Positions 37,336 through 49,479 of a DNA stretch of 64,000 bases are shown here, in pieces. Made by a program: the position numbers and the translations under genes. The stretch is from Chamaecyparis obtusa. Its lineage: Eukaryota; Streptophyta; Pinopsida; Cupressales; Cupressaceae. The stretch lies in the NCBI GenBank assembly GCA_027943335.1, contig BSBK01006394.1:62001-126000 (forward strand). Reading direction: 5' to 3'. Positions within the stretch are counted from its first letter, which is position 1, and each line of letters opens with the position of its first letter. The notes below the pieces were generated by a model, which was given only the letters and a program-made list of their open reading frames with translations, was not told the DNA's origin and searched no databases.

Positions 37336-38400
37336 CTAAATTCCCTTGATATTCTTTGGTAAGGATAATTTTTCAATAGCTTCCACTCTTTTAGGATCTA
37401 TCCTTACCCCATCTTTTGAAACAATATGCCCTAAAATTTTTCCTTCTGTCACACCAAAGGCACATTTCTTTGGATTCAAAGAGACCCCATACTCTAATGC
37501 TCTGATAAAAATCTTCTCAAGATGTTGAAAATGTTGTTCTTCTTTAGCTGAGAAGGTTGTCAAGTCATCTTGATACACCACCATAAATCTATCAATGAAA
37601 TCTACAAAGGCTACGTCCATAGCCCTTTGAAAAGTGGCACCAGCATTAATCAACCCAAAAGGCATCCTCGCATAAACATATGTCCCCCATGGGGTTGTAA
37701 ATGTAGTTTTGAATTGTTCTGTGTCTTTGACCATAACTTGATTGTAACCAGAAAAGCCATCCATCATGGACATCAATTCTAATCCAGTGACCTTTTGCAA
37801 CATGTTCTCCATATTTGGTAATCCATAATTATCCTTGAAAGAATTTATGTTAAGATTCCTAAAATCTACACATAACCTGATATCACCATTCTTCTTTCAG
37901 ATAGGCACCAAATTTGAAACCCAAGTGGAGTGCCTAATGGGCTTAATTATTCTAGCATCTATCATCTTCTTGAGTTCACCTTGCATTTTAGGTGCCAAAG
38001 TGGGGTTAACAGGTCTCAACTTCTGTCTAAAAGGTTTTGTGCCCTCCTTGAATGGAATCTCATGTTGGAAAAGGTCCTCTCTATAAGCTTTGAGATCTTC
38101 ATAAGACCAAGAAAAAATATGTTTGAATTTTCTAAGAAGGTCAATCAAATTCTTTCTAGTCCTTGGAGAGAGAGAACTACCTATATAAACCTTCTTGGGG
38201 GCTATTCTTGTGCCTAAGTTTATCTCCTCAAGCTTATTAATCTTGTGAGTACTAGCATAAAAAGCTTTGTCTTTATTGTCAAATGCCCTTTCAAGAGAAA
38301 CTAATCCTTTAGGAACTCTATTTGATTTTAATTGTAGAACTTCTTTCCCAAAGATGACATCTTTACCATTCAATGTATCCACATAAGTACTGAAATCCAT
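37336..38400 (-). pseudogene. gypsy reverse transcriptase
   Basis: The minus strand carries the palm and fingers motifs in order: PFRQKLRPVNPTLAPKMQGE, LKKMIDARIIKPIRHSTWVS, then MSMMDGFSGYNQVMV, FTTPWGTYVYARMPFGLINA, FMVVYQDDLTTFS (the catalytic Y-x-DD) and ILGHIVSKDGVRIDPKRV. All core residues are present. A break lies between 37897 and 37812, around the strand that normally reads RVCVDFRNLN. The enzyme copies element RNA to DNA. It sits directly after the extra RNase H and a linker of about 60 codons. Confidence 0.93.
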
Positions 38401-38489
38401 TTCTTTATCACCAAAATGGGATTCACATTAGAGAAACCTTAATATGTCTTGGTCATCAAAAAAAAACCTACCAATTATATAGATTGTCA

Positions 38490-39151
38490 GGAATAGAAGG
38501 CCTGGCTTGTACCTCTATATTAGAGATATCTGCAAATGTAATGTCTTCTAGTTTAAGAGCTATATTGGCCAATAAATCTGCCATTCTATTTTGACTTCTT
38601 CCCATCCAACAAATATTAAAAGCATTAAAGCTTTCAATCTCATCCCATACTGCATTCCTATACTATTTCAACTTCTGATTTTTTGAAGCATATTTTGATC
38701 TAATTTGGGATATAACTAACTCAAAGTCTCCTATCACTTTCAAACATTTTATACCATACCTTGAAGCCAATCTCAGACCTATTAATAGAGCCTCATACTC
38801 TGTAACATTATTTGTGCATGAAAACAACAAAGTGAATGAGAACTTAAAGGTTTTACCATTTGGAGATATGAGCAATATTCCAACTCCAGATCCTTCTTTG
38901 CTATTTGCTCCATCAAAATACATAATCCAGAGACTATCAAGATCAATCCATCCTTCTTGGCTTTCTGACTTGTAGGTAGGCTCAAAACCTTCCTCTTCTT
39001 CCTTATTTTGGACTTTGAAGGCATTAATATCAGTGTCAAGGAAACAATTCATGGTATCCTCTTCTTCTTCTTCTTCAATCATATGTGGAGTTCTAGATTC
39101 CCTAGTGATCTTGATATTTTGTCCCTCCAACATGAATGTAGCAAATGACAA
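38490..39151 (-). pseudogene. Extra (archaeal-type-like) RNase H upstream of RT
   Basis: After the protease and an acidic linker, the strand reads LWIMYFDGANSKEGSGVGIL, NNVTEYEALLIGLRLASRYG, CLKVIGDFELVISQI and QNRMADLLANIALKL. These supply all four RNase H catalytic acids in order (D, E, D, D). The Y-F-D-G-A and E-Y-E-A-L-x-x-G-L wording is that of the second RNase H of plant Tat-type elements and of plant RNase H-like proteins. One TAG lies after NQKLK and another ends the region. Its place between protease and reverse transcriptase is unusual. The frame is the same as the protease frame. Confidence 0.88.
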
Positions 39152-39157
39152 GTCACA

Positions 39158-40282
39158 CTATATGCTGCCTCCCATGGAGGCACTCCATTTTTTGGATAGT
39201 AACATCCCATATTGGGGAGGAATATCCACTACCACGACATTCATGGTTAGTTGTTTGTTGGGGTATCCAACCAACTTGTAAGGTAAGGCCTTAATAGTAC
39301 CCACAACTAGAACCTCCTTTGAATCCATTGCTTGACATCTACCATGAGGTGTGTCCACCTTTAATCCCAATGACTTCATAACCTCAGTAGGCATAACAAT
39401 ATTAGATGCTCTAGAATCAATCATACAATTTTTTAGCAACTTTCCATTTATCTGCAGAGTCAAGAAAAGAGGATCAATTATTCCTACTGTGGTACTAATA
39501 ACATTTTTATCCAAATAGATTTGAGGAATCTTAGAGAAAATCTCCTCATTACAATTTCCATCTTCATCATTCACAGCTGCTATTTGTTTCTCGGTTCTAT
39601 CTATTTTTTGAGAATCCATATGTACTACACCATTTACCCAATTTAGGGCCTTTTCCTTATGCTCTTCTATTCTCATCATCTCTAGCAATGGAACTTTGAC
39701 AGTGATTTGAGACAACAATTTACTCATATCAATTGGGATATACTTTAAATCAGATCCATCTGGCTTTAAACTTGCAATCTCTTTATCAATCTCCTGGATA
39801 GATATATCTACATGTTTCTTAATTTGGACTTCATTTTGTTTCTCCAAAGATGGAACAACCTCAGTTGTGGGTCTGGATTTTACCTTATAAATAATATTAG
39901 GCTTAGCATTTTTCTTTATCTTGACCTTATCAAAAAGAGTAGCATCCTTAGTCTTATCTTGTGATGTTTTTGCATCTTTGTTTGTTTTCTTGATAAAAAT
40001 ACCTGCTGGCTTCTGACTTGAATCACCAACAACTCTATTTCTCAAGTTATAATTTACTTTTTCTTGAGTAACCATATTGGCTGTTATCAAGGCAATCTCA
40101 TCATCAGAAGGTCTCCTTAAAGTAATTGTTTCTTCATTCTTTTGAACATTACACTGGATGTTGTCAGGATCACTATCTTCATCAGAAAAAAACTTGTTGA
40201 TGGTATGATTCATTTTTAGTTTGGGAATTGGAAACATCCTAATTTTCATCCTCTTCAGTAGATTCCACCTAATCCCACACAT
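39158..40282 (-). pseudogene. gypsy aspartic protease region
   Basis: This is a 375-codon stretch. The first two thirds form a Lys-rich linker after Gag. The protease core follows near 39440-39160: LLKNCMIDSRASNIVMPTEV, LGLKVDTPHG, and the C-terminal PPQYGMLLSKKWSASMGGSI. The catalytic Asp is kept, but D-S-G has become D-S-R (GGA to AGA or similar), which should disable it. A TAG then separates GGSI from CDLSFATF in the same frame. Related elements usually read GGSIQ or GGYIQ here, so CAG to TAG is the likely change. Confidence 0.85.
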
Positions 40283-40361
40283 GGGAAGAAATCATCACAC
40301 ATCCTTGGTCATCATAAGGTCATTCCTTATTGTATTCTTGTTCCTCTTGGGAAGAGACACT

Positions 40362-42172
40362 CTAGAATATGGCACAATAATTATGATTATGTGGTGATTG
40401 ACAAGAAATACACCATGGGACTTCTTCCACTACATTCATTGAGTTTCTTTGCAATGGATCAAGGGTCCTATCATTTGGTTTATCCCTTCTCTCAGGAAGA
40501 ACAGACTTCCCATCTTTCCATTGAGTATTGTAGGGGTAATTTTGCATTCTTGGTAATTTATTGAAATTATTAAATGAAGGTTTATCCCCTCCTATAGCTT
40601 TGTTACCTCTGTTTTCACCAGGCTTGAGATCTTTTATTGCTTTCAAAATTTTCTTTAAACTCTCATCATCCTTAGGTTTTACACCTTGAGGCTTTCTTAG
40701 ATCCTTCCTATTTAACAAAGGTGATTTATTATTTTCCCTCCTCCCCAACTTTCTTGAAATTCTCTGGTTACTCTCTATGTTCACAGCCAGCTTGTAAGCT
40801 TCAACAAGACTCCTTGGATTTTTATCTCTCAGAAGGTAACCCATCTTAGATTCAAAAGCATTTAAATATGTAACAAGGCACACTCTATCATCCAACCTAA
40901 TAACCTGCAACAATTTATGCATGGCCTTTTGAAATCTGACATTAAACTCAACAACATCCTCATTGAAATTCTTTTTTATGTTATTGAATTCATTTAACAT
41001 AAAACCCTCATGTGTTTTGTCACCATATTTTTCTTTGAAGCAATGCGTAAGTTGATCCCATGAACCTATACTAGCATGTGGCAAAACCCTAAACCAATCC
41101 CTTGAGTCCTCTATCAAGGATTGCACAAATAATTTTATTATAACATCATCAGGTACAATATTATAATCATGAATCACATCAACAGATTTTTTCAGGTGCT
41201 CTTCACAAGTAACAACATTACTTCCTATAAATTTGGGAAGCTTCTTCCTGATTTCTTCAGGGATGGGATTGGATATCCAGGGATACTAGTAAAAACCAAC
41301 TATTTACATCTTTCATGTACAACCCCTGTGTTGAAAATACCAACACACTAAGATGTGGATGCATTATTATTTGTGGTGGCAATAGTTTTGAGTCCACCTG
41401 GTGGGGGTACACTTGTGTGAACAGCTATGTTTGTAGTAATAGCTCCTTGTGTCATGGTAGAACTAGCAAAATTTGTAGGTCCTGCAGACCTTCTAAGAAA
41501 ATCAATCTTCTTTTTCATTTCTAATGTTGCAGCTTCTAATTCTACCTTTTCAAGTTCTTTGGCTAACAACTCTTGTTCCCTCTTTGCTTTCTCAAGGTCA
41601 GCTTCCAACCTTGAAGCCTGGTCTATAGGGAGTTTAGGAGCTACAGGTTCCTTAATTGAAATTCCAATTTCTTTTTGTTTCCCTTTATCCTTTGGAACCC
41701 TTATTTCAAACACCTGATGGACAACAGGCTACTCACTTGCATTTTCAGGAATGGGAACATGATTTATAGCTTCTAAGTTTAACAGTTGCCTTCTTAATTG
41801 GTCAGCCCTTATCATGGCATGTCTGATTTTTTCTTCTTTTCCTTTTTATCTTTTCTTCCTAATGGCTGCTTGTTCATGAATTCTCCTTTCCAATTCATAA
41901 GCTTCTTCAAATATTTCTTTAGAATCAGGCAAAGTTGTTTCAAATTCAATCTGTTGTGTTTGAGGCTCTTCTTGTTGATCTTGAGACTCATGGAGACCTT
42001 GGGGTAATGAAGAACCAAGGGTAAAAGGGGGAACAAAGTCTTGACCACTTCTACTTTTACTTCTAGATCTTCCCTCCCTTCCATGTTGTCTATTAGGAAA
42101 TATCCTCCTATTTTGGGATAACCTCTCACCCTCTCTTTCTGTGGGGGAGTAATAATCCTCATACTGATTCAA
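40362..42172 (-). pseudogene. gypsy Gag
   Basis: From 42172 the strand reads a charged N-terminal part (MNQYEDYYSPTEREGERLSQ). A long Glu/Lys coiled-coil-like helix follows at 41600-41480 (RLEADLEKAKREQELLAKEL). Then comes the Retrotrans_gag core at 40800-41177: VQSLIEDSRDWFRVLPHASI, GSWDQLTHCFKEKYG and MLNEFNNIKKNFNEDVVEFN. A CISCQSPHNHNYC motif near 40380 is a C/H zinc-knuckle-like end. Frame breaks lie near 41820 and 41345. The protein would form particles and bind RNA. Confidence 0.88.
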
Positions 42173-42790
42173 ACCTAGATCAACTGCCTCCTCATATTCT
42201 AAGGCATTTCCCTCCTAGCTAGGAGGAGCAATACTTTCCTGTCTTGAGTTTCCTTTTTGTTTCTAGGTAAGAGACATGTCATCAGTATCTTTTTCTCTTC
42301 TAACCTGGCCTTTTCTAGATGTGGCAGGGAGCTCACCCTACAAACTTTCATCTGGGTGCTCCTTCCTCCAAGACCTTATGTTTTTTAAACTCATTTTAAT
42401 ACTATATTAAAGCACTGGTACAGAGATATTTAGAGTCACCACTCACAATTTGGTAAGATAATTTGAAACCTTATTGAAACTGACTCTTATACACTTTAAT
42501 GGAAACCACTGGATAAATAATAAGCCAGCTAGGAGTCAAAGCTCTACTCATACTCACATTATTTACAACTAATTTTTAACACCAAAGATATCAATTGATT
42601 GAAATAGGTAGGTAAGGAGTCCAGCTCAACTTGGAACCTGTACTATTTGCTTATGATTGTAATCTCTATTTGCCAGTACAGTCACTGATTTTGTTGATGA
42701 CTCAGATGGGCCAAATCAATCTAGGTAATAAGATATTGGAAATTTATAATATAACTAGAGATTCTCAACAAATTTATTTCTTTGTTATGT

Positions 42791-42810
42791 TCTCCCTAGC
42801 AGAGTCACCA
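42791..42810 (-). other. Primer binding site of the 14-kb element
   Basis: The minus strand reads TGGTGACTCTGCTAGGGAGA three bases from the LTR. Its form is like the TGGCGACTCTGCTGGGGA sites that I recall for Tat/Ogre elements with an Arg-tRNA primer; the tRNA identity is not proven here. Confidence 0.7.
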
Positions 42811-42813
42811 TTT

Positions 42814-45800
42814 TGTTGGTTTCTAGATAGGATTTTACACTCCATGAGATACCAATATACCCATGATGGATATTAAGGAGAGGTTAGTTCCAAATTTGAG
42901 CAATCTATAGGTAACTGGACCAGCTATAGGGACAAGACTACCCTCTTCGCTTTTGGCTCTGCAAAACCAAGGCAGGTGCACTTGATCCAATAGATTTAAC
43001 TCTATCCCTTTCTAAATATTGTATCTTACAATAGATAACAGTGAGAAAGTACTAAGTAACAACCTATTACTCATTGACTCTTGATCACTAGGAAGGACCA
43101 TTGATAAAGGTAAATAAAAGTAAATACTGGTAATGATTTAATGTTTTAGGATCACAAGATTTGAATCACTCTCCTCAAAGCAAAGATAGGAAAATATAGG
43201 CCAGTGCCTTATCCATTGGGAAAAACATCAGAAAATAAGATGAATACAATGGTGTCTAAGGAAGAAATGGTCTTTAGACATAAATACAAAACTTAACTCT
43301 TTCCTACTTATAAGAATCCTTTATGCAAATATAATAAACATATATCTCACTTTAAGCAATATTTAATCCAATCCTAGATCAGAACTCAGGGCAAAGACAC
43401 ATACACATAAATCTCTAAAAGACTTATTGATTCATGGAATGAACATAAAGGAGAGGCAAAGATTTGAAATTTTTATTAAGTATAACCTTTCACCATTTGC
43501 ATACAGTATACCCTGAATAGCAAGCTTGCAAGATAATAACAACAACTTGTGCTTCTTCTCTATTCTTTGATAAAAATGATACAAAATTTACAATCCTTGA
43601 CTGAGGGCTAGGGTTTCAGAATTTCTATCTTTTTAACTCCTAAACTCCTAATGCCTTAGAATGATCATGAAAAATCCCTTTATACAAGGGGATGCAACAA
43701 GCAACCGATCATTCTAGGGTTTACAAAACTTTAACCTAAGAGCTTCAAAAACCTCACAATTTACAATAACTACACTGATCAGGTAGATGAGATATTTGTG
43801 AATGAGCCACCCTGCTTTATGTCTTCAATGGTATCCTCAGCTCTTCTCAACAAATTTGATTTCATATCTCGTTGTCCACCCTGCAATGAATGTTTCCTAC
43901 ATCTTAACAACCCTGATATTTTCTTGACACGGCATCATAAGGAAACAAAATCAGATTTTTGCATCAATTCATGTCTTCTACATCCTTTCCCAACTGCAAT
44001 TTGTCCTGAAGAAATCAATTCTAAACCACCGCTTTGTTTTATGACTCACCACCTCAAAACCCTAGCAAAAAACCCTGCAGAAGATTTGAATTTGAATGAA
44101 AATGGTTACCGGCTCAAGTTTAAAACATGACCATCGATTTAAGATATTCCTGATAGATCGAGCAGTTCTCATCATTCTCCACAATAGTCATAAGATCCTT
44201 TGAAAAATATTTTCCACATCACCAGTCTCTTAGCTAATGAAAACTAAGCAAGTCAACATTGCGTAGCACATTGAACCCACTGAATATATCCTTTAAATCA
44301 GATGACGGGCATATGATTGCATAGATTGGAAAGATTCCATACAATCATGCGCTAGCTGTAGATCTAGAATCTACCATTCCTCTTGAATATTTTAGGCCCA
44401 CCGACACATCATCATCATCGCCTAGTTCAGCTAATAAGAATCTTGCATGTCATCAATACCAGGTAGATGGTCCCAAAACTCTCGGCAAGCCTTTCTAACC
44501 CTTAGCCATTCAGTGAATACGCAACTGAAGGAAGTCTCCAATTTGTGAAACACATTTCCTAACCATGGTCTAGTCTGGTGATTCAGTGAACACTACATTC
44601 ACTGAATCTCTTAATCTTCCCTTGACCCCTAGTTACATTTCGCAAACATGAGAAAACCATATTCACTAAGTCACTAGATAATGTTTTAACTCTTTATAGG
44701 AATCTTGGTTTACATTTGGTGAACTAGCGACCAAAGACTATCTCCCATTCACTAGAACATTAGGGCACCACTAAACAACAATGAGATTCTATGAACACAC
44801 ATATTCACCCATTCACTGAATACTTTATCCAAGACCCACACATGGGCCTACCCTACGCCACCTGTCAACATTTCATTTGCTATCACTGCTTGGTCACCCC
44901 TGACATAGGACCCACCTAACAAATGCACTACACTTTACTGAAGCTCAATAGTTGGTGTATGATCGCATAAAGTAGAAAGATTCTATGAGAACATACACCA
45001 ACCATCAGATCCATCCCTCGATACTACTCTGTAAATTCTGACATCGGTCCCATAAAGAACCAATGAAAAGCCACCATTTGTGCACACCTGGTAGTGAACC
45101 CACTCTTACTTTTCTTTCTCAACACTGAAAAACCCTGACAACAGCCAGGTCATAACTTACTACAACCAATAGAAAGTGAACATGTCAGACTGAGGTGGCA
45201 CTTTAGGGCCCACTTCACACTTCATTCCTCTAAGAGAATCAGACGGTCATCACTATATCACAGGCCTAAATTCCTTACATCTTTCATCAATGGTATAACG
45301 ACAACCATTAGATCAATCTATCGTTTAATCTTTTTTTTTAACAAAAATCTAACCCCATAGCTTGATACGTCACTTGTCTGTGCATTGAATTATAGCATGC
45401 CAAGTTCACAAATAGGCGGGCCCTTTCTTGAAGTCCTTTTAAACCTTTTAAAGTCTTGTCAACTACCACATCATTGTATTTTAACCAATCATAAACATAC
45501 ATGTCAGAATGACATGGCAATTCAAGGCCCCACTTATTATTTCATTCACCATAGAGCATCAGATGGTTGTCACTATACTGCGATGATTAAAAGGTTATTA
45601 TCTTGGTCCAATGGTATAGCGACAACTGTTGATGCAATTTGTTCTTTAAATGCTAGCATACCTCATTACCAGTTGGGCCCACTTGGACAGATGTCGCCTC
45701 GTCGCTAAAGCGCATGTTAGACTTTCTGACATTAGGAAGTCTTGTGGTTAAATGACAGCCACAAGTTTTTAAAGAACAAACTATTGAGAAAATTAACTCA

Positions 45801-46089
45801 AAACTTAGGCATTATGAAGAAAATTTAATTAAAAGGTACCTCGGTTCCAAAACCTAACCGCAAAACACAAAGAGTGGTAAATAAAAGGGGGTCAAAATTA
45901 ACTCATGCTTTATTAAGGCGATTAGTGAGCCAAAAAGGTAACATCAAAATAGAACAAGGCTTAAGAATAACTAGGGCTTCCTCAAGTGTAGGGTTTTTCA
46001 ACATAAAACCTAACCCTTAGACCCCTAGAAAGGATTTTTTTTTCAAAGATACTAGCATGGAGCTGGACAAATTTACAGCAGTGATAACA
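42814..46089 (-). repeat. 5' LTR of the 14-kb gypsy element
   Basis: It is 3276 bp, with TGTTGG at 42814 and GATAACA at 46089. On the strand opposite to the element, an ORF of at least 110 codons (43798-44130) is open; it is closed by a TGA in the other LTR. The outer end is followed by GAAGG and then the second half of gene A. Confidence 0.93.
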
Positions 46090-48428
46090 GAAGGAACAAA
46101 AAATTTGGTCACATTATTTTGGAATGATAATACATGTCCTTCATCAAACACTAGAGATGTTATCAAACATAGAATTTCAGCTAAACAATATGAATATCAT
46201 ACGAAACATTGGTTGGACACAACACAACATGAAATGTATGTGTCATTTTGTAGTTCAAATCCTAATATAAAGATTGGGAAAATATTGTTTGAAAGATTGA
46301 AGCCATATTATATCAGGACAAACAAAGTGTTTGAAACTTGTTGTTGTCATTATCATATTGAATTTGATCTCCAGTATCAGATTTTTTAAAATTTTGTAGA
46401 AGACACTTATGGTTTTGAAAAGGCTCCTCCTACTAGACGAAGTGAGTTCATCTCATCCATTTTATGTGACAAAAGAGATGATGTAGCTGGACAAATAAAT
46501 TTCATAAAAAGAATATGCCAAACATGTGTCGATTTGTCTCTTTTTCCTTTGAAAAATGAAAATATTGATGTAACAAAGATGGTAAATTGCAAGAATTACA
46601 AATATGTAAAGATTGAAATAAAATTTGGGAAAGAATCCAAAAGGTTAGAATATGTTGAAGAGGAGATAAATGTTGGAGTATTTATGAAAAAAATTTAAAA
46701 ATTGATTCAACCCTACATTCATCATGCTTTTTTTGCAAAGTGGCAAGAACAACAATTTCAAACACTGAGAGACAATTTCCCACTTGGAACTATTGTATCA
46801 GTTGTTGATTTTGCAAAAAAATATTCTTTTGCTCATCAAAAGGAAATTCAATCAAAATACTATTTTTCAAAGAAAATTACTATTATGGTACATGTGTGTT
46901 ATCGACATGCACAATTAGATTTGGATGGTATTTAGAGCACATTTGAAGCATGGGTCATCAAGAAGGAATATCATTTTTATATAAGTGATGATAGAGAGCA
47001 TGACATTCATTATGTGGAACATTGCTTCAAGATGTTTTTTGCAAATTTGAAAGAAAGAGGTATAAAAATTGATAAACAAATTATGTTTGGTCAGATGGAT
47101 GTGCTGCACAATTCAAATCATCAAGACCATTTTATGCACTATGTAGATATCATCGTAATGAAAACATACCACATGTCTGGAGTTTCTTTAAGAGTGGACA
47201 TGGAAAAGGTGAACATGATGGTTCCGGAGCCTACATCAAACATGCTATATGAAAGTATCAAATGAATTATAAGGGAGTGCATATAAAAAATGCACATGAT
47301 GTGGTTGAATGGTGCAAGACACATTTCACACCAAATGAGAATGACACATCATCAGGATTGACTCAGGCAGTGCCATATAGAAAATTTTGGGAGATAAAAG
47401 GTATGCACACATTTTTAAATTATTTGAAAGTATTTAAAATTTTTATGATATTTTTTATTCAAATTATATTTATATAGAATGTATTATATATGCATTTGTT
47501 TAGGTGTGGATAGAAAAATTATGCATGGTTGCAATAGGATAGAAAAGATGCGATCTTTGCATTCAATTATGAGTATGAATTATCGCAATTGGATGTTGAA
47601 CACTAGGGACTACTCATGCTTTTGTTGTCACTGCATTGCTGACAGTTATGAGGAATGTATCAATCAAGATCGTGGATATGTAGGTGCATGGAATCTAGTG
47701 CCACTAGTTGTTACTGATACATTTGATAGAGATGAAGATGAAAACTTTGATGATGTTCCTTTGATTTCTACTGATTACGATCATATCTCGGGATTGGTCA
47801 AAATTGGTAAGTATATATATTTCACATTATATGGTACATTGAGTTGCATGTATAGATAGATATAGATAGATCTATAGATTGAACTAAGTATTTATTTTAA
47901 GATCTCACACACGTATATATAAATTTACTGTGTAGGAGATGTCTTTGCAGTGATTGCTAAGCATGGAAATGTAGGAGTTGGTTATTATTTATTGTGTTGT
48001 ACTATAGAGAGGATGAAGTTACTTGAACCTTAAGAAAGTGATGGAATGTTATTCCCCATAGGTTTGTATATGGTTTACATCAATATATTGAACTCAATTT
48101 GTAAATTTTAAATTTCAACATTTTAACAAATTTCAAATTGAGTTTGTTTAAATTTATATATTGTTAAAATTTGTGACCTGTAGGTTCAGTTGTTTTAGAG
48201 GGAACATATTTCAAGAAAATCAAAGTAATTCAACATGGTATACACTTTGTTGATTACGAACCAGAAAATAAGGTGTTTCAATATAGTCACCTAGTAGTTG
48301 CCACATCCATTTGTCTTCATACAGTTAAATCTCAACGTGGATGTCGTAAGTGGAGACTAGATAGTGAGGATCATGAGAGAATATTACATGTTCTCCTTGA
48401 AAGGTCTGAACCACTTGAGTTGGTCTAA
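46090..48428 (+). pseudogene. Gene A, 3' part (transposase-like, three introns)
   Basis: This continues the frame of 31196-32022. Recognisable blocks are FERLKPYYIRTNKVFETC with CCCHYHIEF (46290-46370), VDFAKKYSFAHQKEIQS (46800-46860), SDDREHDIHY (46985), WSDGCAAQFKSSRPFYALC (47090-47145) and SFFKSGHGKGEHDGSGA (47180-47230). I recall the same order in uncharacterised transposase-like proteins of animals and non-flowering plants; the spaced acidic residues suggest a DDE/RNase H-like nuclease. Three introns with GT-AG ends lie at 47401-47503, 47807-47935 and 48062-48183, and the protein frame continues across each. The last exon ends ERSEPLELV at 48428. Stops at 46387, 46696, 46933, 47250 and 48031 and a frame slip near 47086 make it a pseudogene. 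The function is inferred from motifs only. Confidence 0.75.
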
Positions 48429-48661
48429 AAAGTATAATATGTATACTTATTTCTTGTGTTAGGACCTACTTGATATCTATGGATTAAATTTCATTATACT
48501 TTGTTTATATATTTAAACATATGATGGACTATAATTTGTTGATATATGATGAACCTATTTGATAGTTCAATGGTTTTAATATATAGAATTTTATATGTAT
48601 ACTTTGATTATTCAATGATTTTTATAGATTTCATATTAGTTAAAGATTTTATGTATGCTTT

Positions 48662-49129
48662 GATGAAATTAGTTATATTACTTATGACATGTGTTAGTTA
48701 TAGAATTAGTTAGAATAGTTATTATCCATTAGTTACATGTATTAACTAGTTATCTTTTATGATATTATTTCTAGATCCCCTTAAGACCTCCCCTTAAGAC
48801 ACTAAAAAATGATGAAATTAGTTATATTACTTATGACATGTGTTAGTTCTAGAATTAGTTAGAATAGTTATTATTCACTAGTTACATGTATTAACTAGTT
48901 TTCTTTTATGATATTAATTCTAGATCCCCTTAAGACCTCCCCTTAAGACACTAAAAAATGATGAAATTATATTGCTTATGACATGTGTTAGTTCTATAAT
49001 TAGTTAGAATAGTTATTATTCATTAGTTACATGTATTAACTAATTTTCTTTTATGATATTAATTCTAGATCCCCTTAAGACCTCCCCTTAAGACACTAAA
49101 GAATGATGAAATTAGTTATATTACTTATC
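48662..49129. repeat. Tandem repeat, 149-bp unit, just over three copies
   Basis: Units begin with GATGAAATTAGTTATATTAC at 48662, 48811, 48960 and 49105. The third is 145 bp because of a small deletion, and the last is partial. Each contains CCCCTTAAGACCTCCCCTTAAGA, a direct duplication of a CCCCTTAAGAC word. The array lies between the converging ends of genes A and B. Confidence 0.92.
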
Positions 49130-49470
49130 ATATCTAAACAAATCATATCATCTAATTGAATAAAACCATCTAATCAAATCATATATCATCAAATAAAATT
49201 CTCTAATCAAATCATCTAATCAAATCATATCATATAATAAAATAAAACCATCTAATCAAATACAATGTAATCAAATCATATATCATCAAATAAAATCATC
49301 TAATCAAATCATCAAATCAAATCAAATCATATTATCTAATCATATCATCTAATCAAATATATGTCTCTAATCAAATACATGTGTCTCTAATCAAATATAT
49401 GTCTCAAATAAAATATAAATACATCTAATCAAATATATATGTTTCTAATCAAACATATGTTTCGAATCAT
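49130..49470. repeat. Degenerate ATCTAATCAAAT-type simple repeat
   Basis: A long run of variants of ATCTAATCAAATCATAT with no fixed period. It separates the 149-bp array from the last exon of gene B. I see no coding content. Confidence 0.8.
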
Positions 49471-49479
49471 AAAGTGAGT

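Larger units (their letters stand above)
32023..46089 (-). mobile_element. 14.1-kb Ty3/gypsy element with long LTRs and an extra RNase H
   Basis: The element is bounded by LTRs of 3277 and 3276 bp and by perfect GAAGG target duplications (32018-32022 and 46090-46094). On the minus strand the internal order is primer site, Gag, protease, an extra RNase H, reverse transcriptase, a degenerate RNase H, integrase. LTR stretches that I compared differ by roughly 5-8%, mostly transitions, so it is older than the Gag-only element. At least seven in-frame TAG stops interrupt pol, so it is inactive. An additional RNase H is a hallmark of the plant Tat/Ogre lineage, but there it is usually described after the first RNase H. 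The insertion splits gene A. Confidence 0.93.

Noticed and set aside
39140..39170. Programmed UAG readthrough between protease and the rest of pol
   Set aside because: Several more TAG stops occur along the same pol, so a single regulated readthrough site is not supported.
48662..49129. CRISPR-like array
   Set aside because: The units are contiguous tandem copies with no unique spacers, and the context is plant nuclear DNA.
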